DNA of 64,000 nt from Enchytraeus crypticus (lineage: Eukaryota > Annelida > Clitellata > Enchytraeida > Enchytraeidae), in the NCBI GenBank assembly GCA_905160935.1, contig CAJHZI010000566.1, forward strand, positions 1,026,001-1,090,000, given 5' to 3'. Position 1 is the first letter of the stretch, and every line of letters starts with the position of its first letter. A model generated the notes under the pieces. The model was not told the origin of the DNA and did not search any database. It saw only the letters and a program-made list of their open reading frames with translations. This document shows positions 11,801 through 27,900 of the stretch, in pieces. The position numbers were made by a program, and so were the translations under genes.

Positions 11801-14800
11801 AATATTTTGCAAAATTAATAAAAAGCAACTATAGGCATTGAAGAAGTAATCTTACACTGTGAAACTCAGAAAAAGGCAAACAGAAAGTTCTAAACCCGAT
11901 TTAAAATTAAGTTTTCATCATCTTCCCTCAAATCACAGTTTAACTAGGGTCGGGATACGAATAGACTTTCTTCAATCCTCTCTGTTCCACACCATATCAT
12001 CAGTCAATCCCTTTTTAAACAAGTTTTTCCATTCATTTAAACTTTTGTAGCAATTTCTGAAGCATAGATGCTCCAGAGCCTAGGCTCGATTTCAAATTAA
12101 TTAAACTTCGAAAACTAAGATTTAAAATACAAAGATTGGCTGAGCTAATCTTACTTGAAGTAAAGCGAAAGATCTGTGGCTAGTATGGCTTCTCTCAACA
12201 AGCTGACTACATGTTTGTTCTGCTCCTCACTTAAATTACACAATATTTCTGTACCCTGTCAAATTTAAAAACATCATCAAATACAACATTCCTTCTCTTC
12301 CTCATGTTCTACCGAACTGCACGTCTAAGGTATATATTTCTACATACAGTATTACTTACCAAAGCAGCAAATTTAATTACTAAAATCAGAGAAATCTAGA
12401 AAGAGCTACTCAAAATCGTTTGAAATTATTGGTTCAGCGGACTCTACTAATTTTTGCTTGATTAATTATAATATTTAATTTCTGCTTCATTATTTATAGT
12501 ATCTAATTTCTGGCTCATTATTTCCGTTATTCTGACGGATTCAGCAGACTTGAATTAATTTACACAATCATTTACACTCGTATTCATTACACATTCAAGT
12601 ACCTGCCAGGTTTTATTCACTTGTTTAATATATCACTGACAAATAGATATCTTCTACAAACTTCTATAGCTGTTTGAACGATTAACAAAGTCATGAGTAA
12701 ATTAAAGATTCATTAATTAACTTACTCATTAATGAACGAGAATAATGGATGACTCAATCAACAAATTCTTCTTCTGTGAAAATAATCCAAATTCTAAAAA
12801 AACTAATATTAACGTCAGTTTCCTCATTGGAAAGCGATGTCAGTGACCGGAGGGCCCAGGATTTGAACTCCGCTCATACTGATCCACGGTCGAATATCTT
12901 ACCGACATCGCCACAGATTTAAAGATCGGTTATATTGACTGCATATTCTACAGAAGCATAAATTGATAGAGATGATGGAGAGATGATGGAGAGAAACATC
13001 TGATATATTGACTATGTAACATATTCTACAGAAGCATTAATTCATAAAGATGGTGTAGTAGAGACCTTGGTGGTTAATATCCTGATGCAGTGCTCATAAT
13101 GATGCCATTCCATTATTGACGTCGAATACAGCTCCGCCAAAGCTGACATAGTTCTAACAGTGAAACAAATGCAACATAAATATAACAAAATCAAGATAAT
13201 ATAAATAAGAAATATAGTCTCGTCGTAAAAATAAAGAAATATCTCTCTAGTATCGAAAAATTTACTTTTTTTATAATTATTACAACAAGTCTAAGATAAA
13301 ATATAATATAAAACGAACAGCAATGATTGCAGATTTATGCTGTGCAATTTAACTAAAATGCAATAATATAAATTAAATATAAATAAAATAAATATAATAT
13401 TACATAATAAATTACAACAAGAGTTCTTAAACTGAAGACAATGACCAAATAGCCCCAGATAGAGAAATTAGGAAATAAACAGATAGAATGATGAGCTAGA
13501 GAAATTAGAAAATAAAAAGATAGAATGGAAAGATAGAGAAATTAGAAATTAAACAGATAGAAAGGTAACATGACATTGACTAACTTGACTTGAAATTGAT
13601 TATTGGTTCCTCTATGATCAAGGTCATGTGACAGGCACCCGACCAGTAAGGCAAGAATCTCAAGGTCACTGAGAACATTCTTCATACATCCGCTCTGTTC
13701 AACATGCAAATCATGCATATTTAGCCTTCTAAATATGTTCAACATTTTAACTCTTAGGTTTACTTCTTACGTTTAAATTTAACGTATTTGAAGGACCACA
13801 CTAAAAAATAACAGAAGAAAATCCTAATCAAATTACCGCCAAAATATCAAACAATTTCGTTATTTCACAACTGCTTCTCATTGAATTAACTTATAAGACA
13901 CTTTCTAAATCAGTAATGAAATCGGTCTTTCGTTTCAATCCCGCATTCGACAGTAAATTAATGAAGAAAACCTTAAAGCGGACGTGTATCATATCATAGG
14001 AGTGAAATGTAATTATGCAAGTATTTACTGTATTTGCTTTGACCTTTCTATTAGTCGAGATAAAAATATTTTGCATATTTTAATTTGACAACAAATACTA
14101 AACGAATAACTAAAGGTGATGACTAAACCTGAGCCATGGCAAACATGGTCTGCGTGACGTTGAAAGCGTGGCGCCAGTTGTGGTAGGCAACGGCTCTGTA
14201 GTTCTTCTTCACCGTCAGCAACCATCGTAGAAACACCTAAAACATTTAAATCTATTGTCATCTAAATCCATACACTGCGTCCCAATCAATCATTTACCTC
14301 TCTTTCTATTCCATAGTCCACAGTTTTCTCACTCGCTTTCGAATGAGGAAAACTGACGTTAACCTTAGCTTGACCAGCTTTAACTAAACTTCTCACTCTC
14401 TTTTTAGCATATCATTGATTAATATATACACCGGTCATTCACGAAAGCTTCGTCATATCATCATCATCATCATCTCTCTATAACCCCAGTTTAACTGGAG
14501 GTCGGGAAAGTTCATTTATGCCTCAATTTTAAAATCCAAACAGATATATTAAAATTTTAAATAAATCCCACGTAGAGTACTCAATTTATATTTAAACAAC
14601 ACACGAAAAACAACATGTAAAGCAATTCATTTATAATAAAAGATTAGCCCGTGTTTTGTCCGGGATGATGAAGAATAAACCAATCAAAAACTGCATGTGT
14701 TGTAAAAGGCGACAAAGCACTAAATCCACACCAAGTTCAGACAAGGGATTCGCTTGGGGAGCTCTTAGGCTACAAAATTTCCTAAAGCGAATGGGATAGG

Positions 14801-17800
14801 AGATTGAATGATGATACGTTGTGGGAGGAGAGAAAATAAGAAGGTCTATCCCAACCCTAGTTAAACTAGGATACAAGGGATGATGATGATGATGATGATG
14901 ATGATGACGACGATGATGATGATGATGATGACGATGATGATGATTGGACTCACATCGTATGGTATAGAGAACTGGTCTATAAGGTTGAGATGCTGGAACA
15001 TTCTGCAGACGGCTCTCAGCGTCCCGTCATCGTCTAGCTGAGCGTCGTTGAACCTGTAGTCGCTCAGGTTCAGCGTCATGGACGACGGGCTCGACACCAG
15101 GTGCTTCTGTACGTCAGCAAAACATGACAGACGAACACACTTACAGATAGAATTACTAACTGGCTAGATCCAGTGGCGAAGTCGGTAAGGTACTCTACCG
15201 CGGATCAGTAGGTGCGGGCTTCAAATCCTGGGCTCGCCCGTCACTGACATTGCTTTTGAGTAAAGAAACTGACGTTAACCTTAGCTCTACCAGCTTTTAC
15301 AAATGTTAAGTATTACTCAATATAAGATCGTATTTGTTAATCATAACTTTAAATTAATCCACTTCAATCTTTAGCATAATTGTCGACTCTAGTGAAAGTT
15401 TTGAAACTCTTCAAATAGCAGTGTATTTCTTCTGATACAGACAATCAGTTGATACACAACGCAGTGAATGATGCAGCTCTTCAGAAGTGTTAGAGAAATT
15501 CCTCTTCCAGTACTGTCTACTGAATAGATCTTAGTTATTTTACTCAAAACGTTTAAGTAAGAAAGCTAGCGTGATAACAGTGGAGAGTGCTTATCACTTG
15601 AGAGAGCACTCCAGTGTTATAATTATACGTAATGCCAATACAAAATCTCAATTAGTAAGCACAGCCGAAGCCAATAATAAAATGGTGAAACCTTAAATCT
15701 CTGAACTTCTTCAGTGGTAGCAGTGGAGTGATAGGATAGGACCTCCATGGCCACCCGCTGCTTTGCCATTGCCTTCACCACTTGTTCATACATACGAGTG
15801 TTGTTTATGCCCATACCACAAAATATCGCGAAAGCCTGCCAACAAAAACAACAATACTGAGTAAACCACTTTCAAACACTCTTACATAAGTACAGAAATA
15901 AACAAATAGTTAACGATTAATGGCAAAACTGCTATAAACAATTATGCTCACAAATAAACATATTAGTAATACTAACCTGGGGCACTAACAAGTAGGCTGA
16001 GACGTAAGTTGTCTCACTGTAGATCAGTAGATACGGTTTTCAATTCCAGGGCTCGCTCAGCCAGTATCACACTTTCGAAACAGGAATCCGACGTTAAACC
16101 AGACTTTGGCTTTTAGCTTTAACGGTAGTGAATTAAATAGAGACCTCAAATAAATGCTCGTCGTTTCTATTGAAGGCCGTGCCATCCTGTTTATTCGTCA
16201 GCTGAACGACTCCTATCACCTGACCTTGAGCGTTCTTTATCGGCATGCATAGTATCGTTCTACTGCGAAACTCTGTATCAGCCTCAATCTGATCAATCAA
16301 TCAAACTAATTAATTAATAAAAGAAGCAAGAGAATCGATAAGTTAATTGAGCAAATATTAATTACGTATTAATCCACCTGTTGAAATATATAAGAAATAG
16401 AACAACTACAGAGTCCATTAATTTACGTTATGAAATAGTCAATCAATTAATTAATCCGTAAAGTAATGAAAGTAGCCAATCAATTAGTTAACCAGTAACG
16501 TAATCAAATATTCAATAATCAACTAATTAATCAGTAAAGTAATGAAATAGTCAATCTATTAATTAATCAGTAAAGTGCTAAAATAGTCTATCAGTTAATT
16601 AATCAGTAAGTAATGAAGTAGCCAATCAATTAATTAGTCAGTAACGTAATCAAATAGTTAATTTTCAATTTATTAATCAGTAAAATAATCAATTAATCGA
16701 TCTATTAATTAATCAGTAAAGTAATCAAATAGTCTATCAGTTAATTAATCAGTAAAGTAATCAAATAGTCTATCAGTTAATTAATCAGTAAAGTAATCAA
16801 CTAATCCATCAATACTATGATGAAAGAGCTGATAGAACTTGCCTTGGCAAACACTATTGACATAACTACAATTTTACTGTAAGATTTGAACAAATTTAAA
16901 TAAAAATTAATCATAGTAATGTAAGTAACAGAGAAAAGTGAATCTTAGGAGTTACACTGCAATATTTAAACGTAATCAAGTTATACTGAAATTTGCAATA
17001 ATTATACTTTTAATATTTGATAGATATATTTATTAATCATACCGCTGGATTGAATCTTTCATCCTGATACGCATCTAAGATATTCAGCGTCTGTTTAAAA
17101 CAATAATACGAAAAGTTACACCTCCATCCATCCATTGTTGCGATGGCAGCGGGTCTAAAGCGAAAATTCACAACATAATGAATTTCCTCACTGCCTAGGA
17201 GTACAGAACCTTAGTAAAAACACATTCCGACCTAACCACAAAGGATTTTCAGCGCTTACAATGAGATAACGGGACAACTAAGACTTTCATTAAATACACG
17301 ACTAAGATTAAGATTGCATTCATCGTTTCAATCGCATTTACGTCAGAATTAGTCAGCTATTAAGATAATTTAGTAGAGTTTCAAACTAAATTAACATTTT
17401 CAGAAGCCTTCACAATTTATAGTCACATAGGTATATTATATTTCAAATGCCCTACACAAGCAGATCACGGAAAAACAATAGGCCTACAATAATATGTCAT
17501 TAATCTATTCTCATACTAGAAATTCTAGAATATCTTTATACCGAAAAACCGGCATAACTTATTAAACACAATCCGGTGCCTTAGAAAATTAGGCAAATCA
17601 ACGTTCAAAAATCTGTCATCGCATAAAGAACAGTTACACTAAAAATGTAAGAAGCTGGTTAAGCTAATGTTCACGTCAGTTTCCTCATTCGAAAGCGATG
17701 CAAGTGATTGGGGAGCGCGGGATTTGAACCTCGCACATACTGATCTGCGGTAGAACATCTTACCGACTGAAACAACGCGGTAGAACATCTTACAATCTTA

Positions 17801-20800
17801 TCGTCACTGGCTCCAGCCATTTATTCTATTTAAGCTGATTTATTCTATTTGTTTACTAGCATATACTCACTTCTCCCGTGGCAGCCACGTAACCCACTAT
17901 GCCCGTATTCACTGGAAACCTTGCCTCATGATTTCTGAAATATATACAACAACAACAACTGCAGAACACAAACCGCTAGTTAAATAACGTAAAATCCGAT
18001 AGAATATATGCATAATAGTAATAATAATAATAACAATTAGGGCGCTACAGTCATCAATGACAACATCAAGCACTATTGAGACAAAATCAAGCCGGCGAGC
18101 AAAAGGAAGGTCCAAAAACGGTGCAAATTTCAAAATCCAGAAAATAAGTCCAAAGTAATTATACAACTTAAAGCATAATTATAAAACGTTGAATAATTAT
18201 ATTTAATCATTAGGCTAACTAGCACATATCTTCTGAAACTATTAGCTAACTAAATACGACACTAAACAAAATAGTGACAAACTAATTTAGATCAGTTAGT
18301 TAAACTACAGGAATTTGAAAATTCCGCAAAAAAAATTGAAAAGTTTACAAACGGATACAAAATTAAGTACTAGTACAGAGAACAAACTGATGCTTCATGA
18401 TTCTAAATAAGACATGAAAAGAGGAGAATAATAGAGAAACGAACCCTTGACGATTGTAGCTGTTATCATTGTCGAAGTCACTTGCTTGAATATCAAACGC
18501 CTGAGAAAACTTGTTCTACAAACACACAACAGACCATAGCAGCCGATAAATCTCACGTAATTACAGTAACAACCAGCAGAACGTCTTTGTCACGTAAGAC
18601 AACATCCATGAATAACAAAACTAAAAATCTAAAGTAATTAACTAAGTAAGCACTCATTATATTGAAATGACCAACAGTGTCGATATCTATCACTTTTAAT
18701 ACCACATGTTTAAACCGTAAGGCAATTTAGACCATTTTCCGTATAACCAGTCCAGTGAATGTCCGAGATTTTACTCTCAGATCAGCGCGGCTGGGATTCG
18801 AACGCACGAGAGTGCAATTCACCTCAGGGTCTGTCATTTAAAACTTCATGACGTTAGACCTACGCAATTAAAAAAAAATCCCAGCTTAACGTCACTTTCC
18901 TATCTCAAATTCATATCATCCACAGAAAGAACACGAAATTAAACACTGCACTTCTCGAAACAAAGCCATATAACTTACCTACATGATATCAGCTCAGGCG
19001 ACAAATCTAGTGCCCCTAATAACGTGCCATTATTTGACTTGGTAAACTAGCGTGGTTAACCGCTACTTTACTAAAGCCTAACAGTAAAGTCTACAGCACT
19101 CCAGACTGGTAGGTAGGAGCACACGGGTTCGATTCTTAACGAATCTGTCTCTGGTGTTACACTTGTACAAACAACGGCTCTCAAAATTGTCTAACACATT
19201 GTATCAAAATTGATATAACACAGTGTTAACATACGGAGTTTTCTGTATCGACTAGAACTAGCTGATGTAACACAGAGTTAATATACAGGGTTTTCTGTAT
19301 CGACTAGAACTAGCTTATGCAACACAGTGTTAACATACAGGGTTTTCTGTATCGACTAGTACAGTGTTAACATACAGGGGTTTTCTGTATCGACTAGAAA
19401 AGTGTTAACATACGGGGTTTTCTGTATCGACTAGAACTAGCTGGCATCTCTCACATCTCAGCAGAGACACTGTGTGCAGTAATATCTTGTTGATGAGTGT
19501 GGCAACGTTACTCTGCTCCTCAAATATCACCCAGGCCAAGTCAAGCATTAGCTACGTATATCAATCAATCAATAAACCAATTAACCAACAATCAACCATT
19601 CATTCAGTCAATTAATTCATCTACCAACTAGACAATCAATCAATGAGTCAGCCATTCAGTAGTCGTCATCATTATCATCTTCCCTTGAATCCTAGTTTAA
19701 TTCCCAGCCAGAATCCTTGAATCCCAGCCATTCGTTAATCAATCAATAAAAATATCTACTAATCAACCAGTCAAAATCATTCAGGCAACTAACTACCCAG
19801 TAAAGCAGTAATCAATAAAATGACTTAAACATCAATCAATGACATACATTCAGTCTACCAATGAATACATCAATCAATTAATCAACTGCCAAGAGCACAA
19901 AGTCTGACTGTTAAATATTGCATCGTTACTTCAGTCCTCCAACGACTACAACAACAACAACAGCAACAACAACAACAATGTGAGTAGCTGATAGCTCTCC
20001 AATATCAACATCGCAGAGTCCAACAACAAGTGTGAGTAGCCAATAGGTCCGATTACAAGTCTCTGTTAAAGTATAATCAGATTATAACAGATATCTTTCC
20101 TTCCTAATACTTGGCCTTAAAATAAGAGCTGCATCCATAACAGAGATCCCCAAATAATTGTTCCATAGATTAGCTAAATGTACACTAAGCTGTGATAAAG
20201 CAAACCAAGCACGTCAGACAAGTTTCGTTCTGCTCTCAATTTTATTACAATTCTATTAAATATCCACTGAAAATATAAACCGCTCAGCACTTTGTGTTAC
20301 AACAAAGTTAGGATAAAATGTGTACACGTTCATGCTACCATAAAATAAATAGCCACGTGTAATAAAACAATATTATCACAATCATATTAGCCTACATGCC
20401 ATTTCTATCATCGTAGTATATTTTATGTATAAATAAATAGTGTTATTTACATGGGACACACATTACTTTCAATTTTTGACTAGAGATAAAATTTTTGACG
20501 AATGAGTTGACTGAAGCCATGGTTACAGTTTTCGTCAAATGTCAAAGAAGTAGGTTAGATGAATTCATAGTTGACCAATGTAAGTATACTTCTATTCGCA
20601 ACTTGGAACCTTACAAATAGTATGAAGCGCACATAAAATTATGTTATATATAAGCAATACTAATATAAACTAGAGATAGACAAAGAAACAATTAGCAGCA
20701 AACTATATCACAAGCGAGGTAAAAGCAATGCTTTTGATCAATCAATTCAAGTTTGATCCGCTTCTGTTTAAGGAAAAAACACTTAAAACGCGATATTTAG

Positions 20801-23800
20801 GTTAATACAGCGTAAATACTAGTTCTACAAGCTCTATTCGAAGCTCCGATGGGTCACGCATGCTACACACGCGCGATGAAATCATACAAATCTACGTAAC
20901 CCTAATCCTACAGTTGATAATATGTAAATCCTCTGACCTGATTTCTACGGTTTTCTAGGGTAGATCTCTCGTACATCTGTGCGTTGAGAATTCCTATGCC
21001 ACAGAAGGCTAGATAGGACTTGAATACCTGCGCATCATAAATAAACAAGCAAGACTGAGATGATGCAGGTCCCATGGTTAATGGTCGAAATATCACGACG
21101 ACAAATTCTTCTCCTCTCCTGACTTACTTATGATTTATAGTTAGTGGTTTTCTACTTGATTTATTTCGCAATTAAACAATCGGGTACGGTTAAAAATGTA
21201 TTCGCCACAGAGATAGTTTATTTGCTTTGCGTAATATGTTATAATTATTATGTCTAGTGAATTGGGTGAAAAGGAGACCAAAAATAGAATTTTAATTTTA
21301 AGGGATCACGACAGAGAGTTTAATCGATTCGTTAATTAAATAAACTAAATTTTAACGACGCCATGTCTAATGGAATATATAAAACAAATATAGACACACA
21401 AAATATCTACACAATACAACATTAGATCAAATCAAAGGGTTGAGTCAGTGACAGCTTTTGTAAGGTTCTAACTGAGGGTCAGTATGTGTGGAGTTCAAAT
21501 CCTGGACTAGCCCGTCACTGATATCCTTTCAAGAGATGAAACTGACGTTTAACTCGATTTTAACCTTTTTATATTGTATTTATATATATTATTGTATATA
21601 TTTTATATACCAAGTATAATTATTTATAGTTCATATATAATAAACTGCATAATATACAATGTATATTTCCATTTCTACGTATATTTTATACATGTATAAT
21701 ATAGTATACATGTGTTTAGCCCGTTCCCGTGTTGTCCTCGGGTGTGGTTGCGACCACTGCAGAATAGGGCAACCGTAAACAAGCTGCCGCATGTACGTAA
21801 GAGGCGACTAAGGCAGGAGCTGAGGAAGATAGAGTGGATCCACCTCATCATAATTTTCTTTCCCTGATTAAATGGCATTTACCACCTCAGAAGCCATATT
21901 ATTCCAAAGCTATGGGCGATATTAATATGCAATAAGGCATAGCCATTTGTGAATGGATTAACTCGTTAATCTATGGTATGCTCTTTATGGAGTGTGAAAG
22001 CAGTGTGTAAGGAATATTCACACTGGACCAGCCGCTTGGCAGACCACTAGAGAGCGAGAGAGAGAGAGAGAGAGAGAATATAGTATATAGCCTGTGTCAT
22101 TTACAAGTAACACTTCAAAAGAATTTCTCAGCAAACTGGCGAATTCTTCACATTGACCTCGATTTTGTCTCTTATTTTAGTACTTTGGTCGTGAACGCGA
22201 ACCTCGCTACAGCTGGAGTCGAACTGGCGACCGCTGAATAGGATTTAGCGCTTAACAAGAGTAGCTATAGAGAATATCTGGTTGAGACTGCTTCGATCAA
22301 TGGAAGCGCATCGAATGAGAGCGTTCATTAATCTTATTCTATTCAAACGTCTCATTAGACTTACGTAAGTAAACACAATCTCGGGTCATTATCTTCTTTA
22401 ACAACGTCACCTCGGGCAACCATATCAACAGGAAATGTGAGAATAGATCAAACAAAAGCTGTTTGTGTTTCACATGCAGCTCAATGTGAAATTGTAGACA
22501 AGGATATTGCGAGGTGGAATCATATCATTCGCCATAAAACCTCTTAATTAGCAAGTATGCTTCGTATAATGTGTGGGAAAGCTAGGCTATGAGATTAGAT
22601 GGAATTCTAGGATTTGATGGAGCGCTCAATAAAGACTGTAAAATAGGAGGAAAACATTTTGCTTTCTCCATTCAGAGGTAGGCCCATATAAAGAGAAGAA
22701 GAGGAAATATAAGAGCACATACTATCTGAGAGTGACATGGTATTATTTCCATGAAGCAGTTTTAGGATGAATTGATTTAAGCATAAAACTTAAGAATTGA
22801 TTCAGGGCTTAGGAGTTCCATCATACCTGATAAAATGAATTCCATATTCATATTATCGAGTTTTCAAATCATCGGGATGCACCTGCATAAGCCAGGATTG
22901 TCGAGAAACGAAAATTTTACGGAACTGCAAAGGATTATCCAACGTTAGCTCTCCACTTGTAACGACGCTTAAATCTACATCGAAGAACGGCTGTACAGAA
23001 AAAGTTGAAAGGGTTTAATGAAATAACAGATCAGACACCTAGAGCGCATCGAAAGTCTTAACATGGTTACATCTCAGAATATCTATAATATTGCTTTCAG
23101 TTTATGCAAAGATTCCCAGTAAAATTAAAGTTTAAAGCATTCGATGAAAAGTGTGTATGGAACCCTAATGTTCTTGAAAAAGTAATTGAGTTGAAGCCTA
23201 TCAAGAAATAGCCATGTGATGGCAATCCAACTACGTTTACTTAAGAGTGTTACAGCTTTTTATTAACTAAATATTTTGTCACTGTATAATAGAGGTCTAA
23301 CGCAGTTTATACGGATATACGGCCATAAAAGTCAACCACAGTGTTCAAATAATGACATGTTCGTTTATGATTGACTCAAAAACATGCTTAAATATATCTA
23401 GCTTAGTTTCGTTTACTTTTATCTTAGATTCAAATTATCTTAGACTTATTGTCATTCGATCTTGGAGCGGCACTGTTTAGGGTCTCTCTTCAAAACACTT
23501 TCTTAAAATCGCTTTGCGTAAATTGATTTGCAGTGACAAGTGTGTGATTCAGGAAAAATAAATATGTTGCAAATATTTAATGCCTCTAAAAGCTTATTTT
23601 TTGCTTTATTCATCAAACAATAGTACACAAAAAACCGGAAATAAATGTATGCTATGAACTTAGAGAGCAGATAATCTTGCAGAAAGTAAAGATATTTATT
23701 ATTTCGAAATCTATTGGGACAGAAAAGCATTAATGCTAGAAAAATTAGTCAATTAAAAATCATCCAGACGACTCCTTAAACGACTTCGAATGAAAGATAT

Positions 23801-24906
23801 AAATACTCCCCATTATGTATAGGAAGAAAAGTCTCATTCAGAAAGCGAGGTAGTCTTAAATCATCTAGTAGCAGACGCAATCTTTTGTTAAAACATCGCC
23901 CGCAATAACATAATAGGCTGCGTAATTCTTTAAACGATCTTATCTCGAATGGGAAAACGAAGCACGGGGATGACGATGAGTATTTATCAACGTCTTACAG
24001 CGTAATAGGCTTCAGTGAGACAATTACAATGCAATAAATTGAGTTAAAAACTCAGAAATTTGTTATAATTGATGCTTTATATAGTCATTGTAGTCTTAAG
24101 CATCTCTCTCTCTTTCTCTCTATCTCTCTCACACACACTTTTTTCTCCCTCTCTATCTTTCTCTTTCTCTTTGTCTTCCTCTCTCTGTCTCAATCTCTGT
24201 CTCTCTCTCTCTCCCTCTCAGTAAGTCATTCTGTCTACCAAAATTGACTGTCGATTTGTCAATTATGAAACAAATTCTGTCTATTATGCTTATTAATTAA
24301 GCTTATTAATTGATAATGTTTCCTACATAAAATGAGAAGAGAAAAATTAGTCATTCTTACGTTAACTTGTGAGACATTATGACCCCATTACAATGGGTTA
24401 ACCAATTACTATAACTAACTTTAATTATTTTAAACGTAACTTGCCAGAGTACCTACTGAACCATTGATAAATTGGTACAGCAAATTAAATTTCTTCTTTG
24501 ATGGAATGATGCAATGTCCGTTGCTTCCGGTCGTTTTATTGTTACTTAGGAAGTTAGACAGTGGAGCTTCTTGTCTCCAATTTTGTTAGCAGTATGTGTG
24601 AATGACATGCTAGCATAACAAGAAAATTAAAAAATTGTTTGGCATAAGGTTAGCAAATAACTCCTATCACCTAATGCATTTCAATCGAACAACGCTGCAA
24701 AAAGAATGAGCTCATATCAGTAATGCAGTTATCCAGCTAGTTGTTATCAATTCTGATATTATGTAGCCTGTTTATCAGTAATTTGAATATCAAGACTGTT
24801 TTTAACAATAATGTGATTGTCAAAACTGTAGTTATCAAGATTGTGGTTCTAAGGAATTCAGGAAAGCGGAAATAGGAAAGGAAATGCTATGAATTAAAGT
24901 ATATTT

Positions 24907-24949
<43 letters not shown>

Positions 24950-27900
24950 AGGGAGAGAGATAGAGACAGAGAAAGAGAGAGAGAGATAGCACGAATAGGG
25001 AAGTGGAACAAATGCAGACGATGATTGTGATATACGACCTAATACCCCTATCAGTCGTTCAATTCCCAATATCATTCATAATTCATATCCACGCCTAGCA
25101 ATCATCAGCAGAATGTTCTAATTTGCGCCTAGAATCCACTGACGACTACAGTCCCCACTACATGAACCTGTAGGTAGAAATGAACTAAAGTGTGAAAGAT
25201 TCGTTAACAATCGATCATAGAAACATTAATAATGCCACATACTGCATTTAAAGTTTTCATTTGCTATACTCTCAATGGTTTTACGCTCGACAGAGCATTT
25301 GAATGTCTCAGTAACGTAGGGGTAACGTCATGAAGTTTTAAATTACAGATCCTGAGGTGAATTGAACCCTCGAGGGTTCGAATCCCAGCCGCGCTGATCT
25401 GAAAGTAAAATCTAGGACATTCACTGGACTGGTTATACGGAAAATGGGCTAAATTGCCTATCGATTTAAACATGTGATATTAAAGTGATAGATATCAACA
25501 TAGTTGATTATTTCACTATAATGCTTGTCTACTTTTTTACTCTATACGGACGTTCGAACGTTCGAACTTATCCTACAGGGTGAGCAATAGCGCTACCGTC
25601 TGGGCCACAAAACAGTATAACCAGTACAAGCAGGATCAATAACAATAAATCGAACGCTATATTATAACCATTGGCAAGCCAGTAATTAAAATTAAAAAGC
25701 TGCTTATTAGCTGACGCGGTAACAAATAGGCCTAAATACGGTCAAGAAAAGTTGACCCACTATAAACAAATGCAGTCCAAGATACAAACAATTCCATTGT
25801 TTTTGCCAACTTTGGGTTTAAAATAAATACAATGTTTAATTAGGACCGCTACCACGGCGCTAGCGGGAAAAATCCTTGGACTCGTTCTCAGGCATGACTT
25901 GGCATCGCTTTATTAATCCGCTGCTGCTTGTTGTTGTTGCTATCCCATCTACTGTTGACCAAATGAGGCAAATCAGAAATAGACTCACACTCAAGAACGT
26001 TTAAAGGACTGTGAAAAGTGACTACAGTAACTCGTGAAATGGTCATTAAGTCAGCAAGATGCTTGATGGTTGAAATGTTAGATAGCTTGACATTATTCGT
26101 TGTCATAGTTTTATTGCCTCGTTAATTTGTTTTTCTAAATTGCTTCATTGTATTATTTTTTATTTTATGTGTAAGATAATTTAAAAATTCTTTTTACAAC
26201 TATCTTACTCATAAGAAAGAATACAAAAAGAAGCAATTTGGACATAATAATTAACGAGACATTAGTACTATGACAAAGTATGTTGTCCAGCTATCTAATA
26301 TTTCAATCGTCATTATCATTATCTTTCCTTGACTCACAGTTTAGCTCGATAGGGATAAGAAAATTTAATGACAATTTGTGAATATTTATTCCAATATTTC
26401 AACAATAATAGTAATTCAACTTCCGCTTAGTTTATTCCTAGACGACGTCAAAGACGACAATGTATAACCACTAACTTTATCACATTAGCGCTGGGATGAT
26501 GGATGACCTTAAGCCAATTATCGCAATAATATTCATCAAGAAATCAGTAACATTTATTTACTATTTACAGCCTCACTAATTCCCACAAGGTAACACGAGT
26601 AATAGTCTCCAAACTCAACATCAAGGCTTCTCTTAAACGTTTTCTACATGTTCAGTAATTCTATACAACTAATGACGCCAAATATTTTCGCTTTGGATGA
26701 ATATTTGGAAATCTAACTTTGTAAATATCAATTTATCAGTTAGTAAGATACTGTATGTAGCATTATCAACATAACGGTTTGTATTAGTAGAATCTAATAG
26801 CGCGTGGGATGGTTAGAGACGAGGCAAAATCACGTAATAAGAACGTGATCTTGTTCAGCCGATAATCGAGCTCACTGCGGTATTTATCTTCATTAGCTCC
26901 TTGCTTACATGCTGCTTCTGCTTCAAAATATCTCGTCACAGATATATCTAGCTAATGAGAAGTTTCGCTTCTAGAATAACTCAAGGTCAGACTGACATAT
27001 AAACACAAAATTACATTCTTACTACACGGCCTGAAGTCTCCATCGGCTGCGGGTTGAACCAGGAGTTAAATCCCACATCAATGAGCCGCTTTACATATAA
27101 CCAAACATGTTTCTTTACATCTATGGTCAGTCTAGCTGATATATTAATCATCATCATCATCTTCCCTTGAATCCTGGTTTAACTAGGGTCGGGATACGAA
27201 TACGCTGTCTCAAATCCTCTCTGTCCTACATCATATCATCAGTCAATCCCTATTTGAGACTTTCATATTCGTTTAAATTTTTCTAGAAATTTCTGGAGCC
27301 TAGGCGCTCATCAACCGAATGCCCATGCCGACATTGATATGGATCTTAGAGCATTAGTCGCCTTCTACGACACCGGTTGTTCAAATCTTCAAACATAACA
27401 CGGGGAAACTAGCTGGTATATTAATATGTACAAAAATTTAAATTTTAAGTAATTAACTTCGTATTTAAGCAGATCTTATGATATGTGCTTAACCAAAAGA
27501 TCAGGAAGAAGACAGCAATGATACTGTAATATTAGTAGCATTCGTTACTGTTTATAGTTTTCCAAGTTACAACTATTGCCTGGCTTTAACACTTTTCCAA
27601 AAAAAACTTCAAACTATTTTTACTATCTCGCCACCAATAACAGTTAACACAAATATATTTAAATAGCAAATAATTTGTAAAACAGCATTAATAGGGTTAC
27701 TTTGAACCAAATTTGAGAGTATACACTGAAAAGCTGCAGTTTACTTATTTAGAATCACAAATAAAATATATAAAAAGTAATGTATACCTTAATGTATTAA
27801 ATTATATTACTTTATTCTGAGTAATTGATTTTAGAATAACTAGGTTACATAATAATACTTGAAAGTGTATCAACTGATTTGGCTTAATTGGCGCATAAGT

